From NCBI GenBank assembly GCA_002189035.1, contig NEEC01000014.1, positions 188,501-252,500 on the forward strand: a stretch of DNA of 64,000 nucleotides, written 5' to 3'. Position 1 is the first letter of the stretch, and each line of letters starts with the position of its first letter. Origin of the DNA: Utricularia gibba (Eukaryota > Streptophyta > Magnoliopsida > Lamiales > Lentibulariaceae). This document shows, one piece after another, positions 56,340 to 64,000 of the stretch. Under the pieces are notes generated by a model. The model made no database searches, was not told the DNA's origin, and saw only the letters and a program-made list of their open reading frames with translations. A program made the translations under genes and the position numbers.

Positions 56340-57560
56340 CATTATTCCTAAGTTAAAGGAAAAACATCTCAGCCTACACTCAGCCCATCAGGAGGCACAC
56401 AAGCAGACAAATTAACGGCTGTTTTTTTAGCCGTTGAGACTGCCCTATAAATATGTATAACCTGTACTGAAAATTGTAAGTTTTGAAATTTAATCCTCTT
56501 CTTGACTTATAAGCTTGTAGTTCTCAATCTCTGCGTTCAAGATGGTAACCCAATCTCAAGGCTTCAAGCTTGGAACCTATAGAACCTTTTCATGGTGATA
56601 GCTTTGGGATTCTGAGAAATTCCAAGAGACCAAGATCAACTCAGGTCACTCTACCACCCACTGGTTTTATTCTTTCACTCATCCTGTTTCCTGCAGATAG
56701 TAGATCGTTATCATGGCATCAGCTAGCTCATTACCGCCCACTGTCTTTGATGTTAAGAACTATACGATTTGGGCTGTGAAAATGACTAACCACCTCAAGA
56801 CGGCTGTTGAAACTCTGGGATGTCTTTCTAGAAACTCCCAAGTTCAATGATGATGATGCCGAGGCTACAAAAAAATAGAATGACAAGTCTCCTCTAGGAA
56901 GAAGTGTACTTGATGCTGCACTCATGCGGGAAGTTTATAATCATATTATCCACTGCACCTTCCCAAAGGAAGTTTGGGATGCGCTTGTCGAAGAATTCTC
57001 AATCGCAGATGAAAGAAAGGAAAAGAGGTTACCAATCATTGGAGAGCTACAGATGGATGACCTGAAACTATACTCTGGAATCTCTGTAGCAACTTTCAAG
57101 GGCACGTTGATACCTGCGGTCAAAAAATTGAAAGCACTAGGGGAAAGTATGGATGACAGTAGAGTAAAAGAGAAGATCGTTGGAGTGCTCCCTAGACTCT
57201 ACAATTCTGGTATTAGTGCCATCGCTTTGCCAGGAGGAATGAAGAGACTTTTACCTGCTCAATTGATAGAAGCACTTGAAGATGCTGAAATAAGAGAAAA
57301 AAGATACCAATTATAAGTTTAAGGCTATGCAGACTGGACCTATTATGCAAAATTATAATAAAGAAGGGAAGAGTGACTTTTAACCGTGCCCATATTGCAA
57401 CCAGAAAAATCACCTGCCTACCAACTATTTCTATCACCGTGCAAGATTTGTAACTATCGTCAAGAAAAGGAACACATCCAGCTGGTATGCAAGGGAAGAA
57501 AAAAAGATGAGCAATTAAAATGGAACAACTCAGCACAAAAGGGGTACCATTGTTTCTGAA
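56340..57560 (+). mobile_element. Copia fragment: LTR part and gag
   Basis: 56400-56540 has the look of an LTR (AACGGC...GCCGTT, CCTATAAATATG promoter, then CTCTGCGTTCA). A PBS-like TGGTAACCC follows at about 56544. The gag follows from 56713. No protease or pol is present beyond about 57550, so the element is truncated. Confidence 0.65.
56713..57510 (+). pseudogene. Copia gag remnant
   Basis: MASASSLPPTVFDVKNYTIW starts the gag. 56924-57316 gives FPKEVWDALVEEFSIADERK, a UBN2-type gag core, and ends REKRYQL. 57380-57480 gives damaged zinc knuckles (CPYCNQKNHLPTNYF, where a Cys is replaced by Tyr). Stops and frameshifts lie near 56848 and 57316. Confidence 0.8.
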
Positions 57561-58881
57561 TCCCTTAAGAGAGATTCACTTGCATTCTACGCATAACTTG
57601 TAATTCTCCCCTTTTTTCTTTTTAGTGAAACCATCTTCTTCGATGAGCTACCCAACTCCATGGTTTTCCATGCTAATGGTTTTCATGTAAAAAAAATCTT
57701 CAGCTTTCTTTATTGCTTTGATCATAACACCAAAATCGAACTACGAAACCGTTAAATCAGAAGCATAAATACCAGTTTAACACTCCAAATCGGATTCCTT
57801 CTCAGAATCTATTTTTAATCACAACAAGAGTGCAATTAAATTATTAGCCTAAGTATAAGCTGAACTAATAAAAAGTCAATGAAGAAATGTGTGGATGAGA
57901 TTTGAGGATAAGGGAAGTTTGAGTGATAAAGCAACTAGTGAATCTTCCATGATATGTGGCTGTACGTAATGACTTTAAGAAGATGATAATTTGATGGTAA
58001 GTTTTGTTAATTTTATGGTTATTTAGGAAAGTGAGTTATTTACCTTCGATTGGTTGTTATCTCTGAAATTTGTTAATATATTATCGATTATTCATCTTGC
58101 TTGTGAATATTGTGTCGATCTATATTGATCGAGATGCACTAATGCATTAAAAAATAATAGTAGATTTGATTTGAGTTGGAGAAGTGTAGGCTTGCAGTTT
58201 AGCCCGATCTGGTTATGTTCAGGTGAGCAAATCGTGTAATCCTTATTTTCATCTTTGTTAGCTTTACATGTATACAAACAATTCAATCCAACATATAGAA
58301 TACAACATCGAGATGATAATGCAGAAAAAAGATCTGAATTTATCCTTATTTTCATCTTTGTTAACATTCAATTGAATGAATTTGACCACAGCATCCAATT
58401 CATCCATCTAATTTTCATCCTTAATTTCACGACCCTCATCAACCATACCATTAGAGGTAGGACAAAAAGTAGACAAATGAATTTACAGGTAGAAATCGGG
58501 TAAATTTAATCTTATTTACCTTATAAAATAGTAGACTCAAATATAATATGCTTTAAAAAACTTAAAAAAATTAAAAATTAAAAATCATCTACATTTTTAA
58601 GTTTAGTAAATTTAATGTTGAGAGTTTAATATACTATTACTTGTGATCTCATATATTTGTTGTCATATTATTCTTAATTTTAGAAATGAATTAAATTTCA
58701 TTTGATATTACATTTTATAAACACCAAGCCCTCATTTGACTCGTGCATTTTTAAATAAAGATTCCGCATTGCTATGTTTTCTACCACAAAATTGCTATAT
58801 TAATGAGCTCAATACTAAAATCAAGATTCCATATCGTGATATATAAATAGTTACATTTATAAATTAGGGGTGTCTTAGGCA
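57561..58881. other. Intergenic DNA
   Basis: No supported gene. ORFs are short and without family features. Confidence 0.4.
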
Positions 58882-59028
58882 TTGCTTCCCTTCAACCCCA
58901 ATATTTATTTATTAATATTTAGGCTTTCTTAAATTCCGGATGCTTAATTAATGGAACGAATCCCATGGTAAGCGCTAGTTGGATAAGTAATCTTTTTTTA
59001 AAAAAAAATAATTATTTGTTTTCGGTTT
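58882..59028. repeat. Repeat shared with 52974-53132
   Basis: Second copy of the repeat described at 52974. Here it continues on the right without copia sequence. Confidence 0.82.
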
Positions 59029-60860
59029 ACTCACAAGCCACGTGGAACAATTAAGCTAATAGGTAGACAATTTGTTTTCGTTTTACTCAAAAGAAGTTGA
59101 TAAAATTGTTTTGGCATTTAAACTCAACATTTTATGCATATATATAATAACAGATCCAATTGAGCTAATAGCTAGACTATTGATATATGTATCATATTGT
59201 ATATTTGAGTATTACATATTGATACGTAATTAATACAAAAAACTGAAGTATTTTCGTAATATATGTAATATAGTTCAAAATACATATTTCGTTAGTGTTT
59301 TTCTATCAATGTTTAACCGTGCAATTAGATGTTTGAATTATGGTTTTTAATATTTTGATAATTTTAATGTTATTTGTATTTTTTATGTGTAAATGTAGAG
59401 TAAATTGATGGTTTAGCCCATATTATGTTTTTTAATGTTTTTGCAAGTATTAATAGTACTATGATGCAAATCACGTCTAATTATGTACATAAAATCGAGT
59501 AGACATGACATATGAGGAGAGCATATGATAGACTAATTCAACCTTCAACATTCTCTTGGTTAAACCATGAAAACTATAAAGTATAGAAAAATAGAGATAT
59601 TTAGGAGAAATGAAAAAGAAAAAAGATATATTGTTTTGGAGAGAATTCGAAAACAAGAGACCATATATCCAAGAGGAGGGTGGTGAAATGGATCAATAAA
59701 GAGGAGCCACCTCAACCGAGACAAAGACCCAAGAAATTATTCTCAAGCGCTATTGCTCCTAATTGGAAGCAATATTGTGGAATCATAACTCGATTTATTA
59801 TCATTTGTAGGATTGAACATTTTACTTCGAGCTTGTCGTTTTAATGTTATGACTATAGCTATGAACATGATTTTACCTTTGTTTTATGAGGTTTTGATTT
59901 ATTTTGGTATGGGTAGATAGATATTATGTGGTGTGCTTTAGGGAAGAATAGGAAGAGATGTAATATCAGCCTAAGGTTTGAAAACTTGTGAATGTTTATG
60001 TGAATTTTTCTAACAAATTGGAATAGATGTAGGAAAAAAGAAAAAAGAAAACTCAATCATAGAGGTAGACAAAAAAAGTGAGATATATTTTCATAAGTAT
60101 ATGAATTAATAGAATTCACAGGTAGAAATTAATAGAATTAGTTAGATTTTGTCTTATTTAGCTTAAGAAATGGTGAATCTAAGTATAAGGTGATATTAGA
60201 AAACTCGTAAAAATTAAAAAAAATAACCATAAAAATTGGTTCATGTAGAACTAGACCGTCTGAAGTTAGTTAATATTTTTGAATCCTAAAATTCAATATC
60301 AAGTGAGGACATTCCCCAGAAATCATTGAGATACTTACGTTTTAATTTTTTAAATTAAGGTCTAATGTTTTATATTACTTTATTTAATTTATATTTTATT
60401 GTTTACTTACATTTAATTTTATTTACAACTTAAAATATAATTAACCTGTGTTTTTTTGCCTATTTTCACATCACAATTATTATTTCTTTGAGTTCAACTC
60501 CAAAACCCACTATTCATCTTGTATCTAATTTATATTTAATGAGGATAACAGTTTTATGAATTTCATTGAATACAAAAATTTCTAATTTACTCGACGATGT
60601 GAAATTATCGTTTATCAAATATTTGTATCATTATTATTTATTTGCTATGTTGATAACCCACGCTGCACATGAATGAATTCGTGGTTACATGAATACTTGG
60701 TATTATTATTTTTTGTTTGTATAGGAAATTGCTTTTTTTTTTTAGTTTTTTTTATTTGTGGTGCACTCACTCTGAAAAGATTCCCTACGTGAGCATACGG
60801 TCAAATGAAATAATAACATTCATTTCCTCTAATTCATTATATATAGCGTAGGTTCAATTC
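59029..60860. other. AT-rich DNA with a dispersed repeat copy
   Basis: 59300-59820 is related to 51300-51780 (repeat family described there). Otherwise I see no feature. Confidence 0.4.
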
Positions 60861-61905
60861 TTGCTTATGTCTCGTACAACTCGTTATGCGATATCCATCT
60901 CCATTGACATTTTCCTACGTGCGAGTGAAGGTAATCTGAAGGCTTTACTTATTCCCGTTCAGACCATGGAACGCCAAACACCATTCAAGATGTTACTGAC
61001 GCAATCTATCCGGAATGGGTTGAAACTCGTTTTCTTTTTTCTACTACTTTTGGGATGATCCTCGCATTTCTTTACAAAGGTATGCCCATCTTGAGTATAA
61101 CCCTAACCAAGGCAGTTATCAATTCCAGCATCAAACCAACCTCCCTCCAAGTGGATTCGACCGACGTTCTTGCTATAGCAGGTATGATTTCCTCTTAACG
61201 CAAAGATTAAAGAACGGAAAACCTTCTTTATATCTTCTCTCCAAGTTACGGAGCTATGAGGCTCGGCACAAGAGATGTGCTCCGTGTACATTTCTATATA
61301 ACATGACAATTCATGCCCTCAAATTCAACATGTCTACTGCACTCTTCGAATGCAAGTACGTTATATGGCTCCCTTCGGATGGATTAGGAAATAGAATCCT
61401 CAGTCTTGCTTCCACATTTTTGTATTCTCTTCTCACTGATAGGGTTATCCTCGTTGATCTCTTTTGTGAACCCTTTTCCTGAGAGTTTTTGGTTGCTTCC
61501 TTTGGACTTCCCGTTGGCTCATAAATTGGATGGTTTTAACAAAGAATCTGAGGAATCCTTCGGGAAACTATTGGGAAACAACTTGTTGGGTAATTCAGGT
61601 ATCTCAACCCCTCCACAACTCTACGCATACATCCACCTATACATAAACTTTGGAGAAGTCGATAAACGTTTCTTTTGTGATGAAGATCAATCATATGTAA
61701 CGGAGGTACCCTGGTTGATGATCCTGTTGTATCTATATTTCGTCCCCCTCTTTCTTCTCGATGACATGTTTTGAGCAGGAACTAGATAATCTATTTCCTG
61801 ACAAGGAGAGTGTGTTTCATTTCTTGGCCCAGTATCTGTTCCATCCAACCAATTCCGTTTGGGGCTCGTGAGCAGCTTCTACAAAACTTATCTATAGGGA
61901 TTTGA
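60861..61905 (+). pseudogene. Fucosyltransferase (GT37) copy, frameshifted and 3'-truncated
   Basis: The start region (60861-61070) carries a basic N-terminus and a hydrophobic stretch (LKLVFFFLLLLG), then shifts frame. 61145-61480 in one frame reads GFDRRSCYSRYDFLL, LLSKLRSYEARHKRCAP, FECKYVIWLPSDGLGNRI and LFCEPF, then stops. 61480-61765 in another frame reads ESFWLLPLDFPLAHKLDG, FGKLLGNNLLGN and DEDQSYVTEVPWL. The homology continues in a third frame (ELDNLFPDKESVF) and breaks off after SSFYKTYL at about 61898. The last third of the enzyme, including the GYAAQG-type segment, is missing. About six residues are also missing between ILVD and LFCEPF. Confidence 0.82.
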
Positions 61906-64000
61906 TGTGTGCTCCTGATCACCAAGAAATTCATGCCAATTCTTCCTGATTCGTATCCCCTTTACCATCGCATTTGTGCTCGTATATGTGTGGAGATGAT
62001 CGGTATCCATCTCTTAATCAGAACCTGATATTGTTGCATAGTAATTGCAAATACGCCTTGCCCACCGCACACCCTATCACCGTCGTCGACATAACCAGCT
62101 GCATCCCAGAGCATGTACTCGCGCACAGTGAATTGGGACTTTAAAACTCGGATAGCAACAATATTGGTTCCGATTAAGAGATGCGACACCGATCTTCAGC
62201 AGCACCGCTGCCAGCATGAGCCCGACAGTAAAGGTGACGCGGAACAGGGAGAATTGTTGTGAATTGATGACGCTTAGTGTTTTTAGCTTATAAAAACAAT
62301 GTGTTTTAATGTAACTTTTCAATCTTTTAGTAATTTTACTAATATTAATATTTTTATGCCCAGAAGTTGATTAAATAATTGATTTAATAGTTTCCTAGTT
62401 GTTAATAACAATTTTTTCCCAAGTCTTAATAGCAGCATTTCCAAAATCACCAAGTAAATTCTTACAAGCACTATGGCATGTAGCAAGTTGGAAGAGATTA
62501 GACTAAAGTGACAAATTCTTCAACCCTGGATATTTTCATTAGCATCCGTAAACTGACTTCCTTTCAAATTTTTAAGTCATAAAAAAACTGTCAAATTACT
62601 TACACTGATGATCCACAGTTGGAAGGTTTAACTGTGATTGAACCATTGATTTTTTTTAATTTTTTTCTTATGAAAAAATATGACATTTTGATTAAATCGT
62701 AATTGAACCATGATTGAATCATGATTTTTTTATATATTTTAAAATGGTTCAGATTTAATTCAATTGTTTTGATTAATGATTCCCTATTCACTTTCTTCAT
62801 ACGTGAGTTTGGTTTTATTAAGTTTATCATTTTTCATGGAATACAACCCATAAAGCCATTTCAAAGCTCTTCGGCAAAATGAAAGGGATTTGACTTGGTT
62901 CTTTGTTGCTTTTGCACAAGTCATGTATAATTCTTGATCGGAGTCATCATTTTCCCTTCTAGCAAACTTAGAAAACATTTAAAATAGATACGAATATAAC
63001 TTATAGTTTACTTCTCTATCAAAGATGATTTCTTCCTTGATTGTATGTAATAACCGATGCTATCATCTAGTAACTACCACATAGTATCTAAAACCAAACT
63101 ACAAAATAACATATAGATCACCCCTGTAAGTATCCATCCAAAAGCCTTCACCAATCGTTGCCTCATCTATTTTGAATTTATATTTCAACTGAGTGCCCGT
63201 ACACCAAAATTAGTATGGCATGCTATTTTAATCAAGTATGACTTCAGACAAGCTTCCAGGAGGTAGGCTCTAAAGCTCTAATCCACTCCCAATATAAATA
63301 GTATGTTGCAATTTACTGCACTTAAAATGGGCCCAATGCATTTTCCTATTTACTAATGCTTTTGTGTTAAACTTTTCTTTTACAATGAGTTGCATCAAGT
63401 TCAACCGATTGTAAAATAAATACTACAAAAGATTACAATAATTGTCTAATTTAATATTTTTGAATTTTTCATAAAAATTGTTGAGTCAAATCCAAAAAAG
63501 TCATGAGTTTAGATTGAGTCAGATTCAATTCCGAATTCATCCCCAAATTTTAAAACACTGGCACAAGTCATTTAGATCGCCCACCCCTCGCATCCGTGCA
63601 ATTCAGTTCATATATGAGTGTTTCTTTAACCCAAAAAAAAAAAAAGGACTTTCTGCATTTATGCATGTCATCCTTACACTTGGGCCATGCTGATCTGTTG
63701 TATGTTGTTCCAATTTTATCGGGTGTCCACGTAGAGACATGCGTTTCTTCTTCTTCTTCTTCTTCCGTTTATCAGCAAAAAGAAATCACTTTTTTTTATT
63801 GTGATGACAAAACGCTTAATATAACAAGTCAGCCCACATCGCCGTTTCTTCTTTAATATAAATCGTACCTCCATAAACCAGATCTTCTGAAGGAAAAACA
63901 CGAATTCATAGTTATAAAAAACCATTGTTTTTTGTTTGGTTGATTCAGCTTCGTTATGCAATAAAAGGGCTTTGTAAGAACACTAATCCTTACGAAACTC
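61906..64000. other. AT-rich right end of window
   Basis: No supported gene. Minus-strand ORFs at 61962-62322 have a hydrophobic stretch but no recognisable family. 62300-62470 resembles the dispersed repeat at 51300. A (TTC)n tract lies at about 63749-63768. Confidence 0.4.

Noticed and set aside
61962-62322. Minus-strand ORFs with a hydrophobic stretch
   Set aside because: Considered as a remnant of a small membrane-protein gene, but no motif fixes a family and the frames are short.
1-64000. CRISPR arrays, bacterial operons, phage genes, rRNA and tRNA genes
   Set aside because: None seen. Regularly spaced repeats are absent and the gene content is that of a plant nucleus. I did not find a convincing tRNA by eye, but a covariance search could not be run.

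Overview
The window is plant nuclear DNA, almost certainly from a flowering plant. Evidence: split genes with GT-AG introns, a thioredoxin m with a chloroplast transit peptide, a DUF1218 protein, an ABCG half-transporter, GT37 fucosyltransferase copies, a TTTAGGG-type telomeric tract, and Ty1/copia, Ty3/gypsy and Mutator-like elements. I cannot name the species from the sequence.

The left 7.5 kb is gene-dense and euchromatic. In order it holds a small four-helix membrane protein (1004-1438, +), thioredoxin m (2023-2924, +, two exons), a DUF1218 membrane protein (4376-3455, -, three exons, one frameshift) and a half-size ABCG transporter of the ABCG14/21 group (5087-7433, +, five exons). The last two are divergent and share about 710 bp of upstream DNA.

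From about 9 kb onward the window is a repeat-rich zone. Its recurring host genes are an alpha-1,2-fucosyltransferase (GT37) and a secreted proline-rich protein with a Cys-containing, Ole e 1-like C-terminal domain. They form a divergent pair that was duplicated: FUT at 9.35-10.94 kb with the Pro-rich gene at 16.45-22.13 kb, and a relic of the same pair at 44.6-46.8 kb. Further pieces lie at 26.3 kb, 55.1-55.3 kb and 61 kb. Every copy I can see is broken. One Pro-rich gene carries a complete copia element (TSD CCCAC) and a probable solo LTR (flanked by CCTTG). Another is internally inverted. A third is cut by a copia LTR. The FUT copies carry frameshifts. The only apparently intact host gene here is a SAM-dependent methyltransferase with an N-terminal membrane anchor (28485-29542, +, two exons).

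Mobile elements, left to right: a gypsy solo LTR holding a telomere-repeat tract (13.31-13.95 kb); a copia 3' fragment (15.4-16.0 kb); a full-structure copia on the minus strand (16.60-21.23 kb); a truncated copia on the plus strand (about 23.08-26.28 kb); a Tat-lineage-like gypsy on the minus strand with an antisense extra ORF and no integrase (31.05-38.85 kb); a Mutator-like element with about 100-bp inverted ends, a broken transposase, 308-bp tandem repeats and a GC-rich insert (38.85-43.8 kb); a solo LTR with ATATAC repeats (47.04-48.18 kb); and copia fragments at 50.7, 53.1-55.1 and 56.3-57.5 kb. The last 6 kb is AT-rich DNA with dispersed repeats and one decayed FUT copy. Boundaries were set by eye from splice, LTR and TSD motifs. 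No alignment or database search was run.
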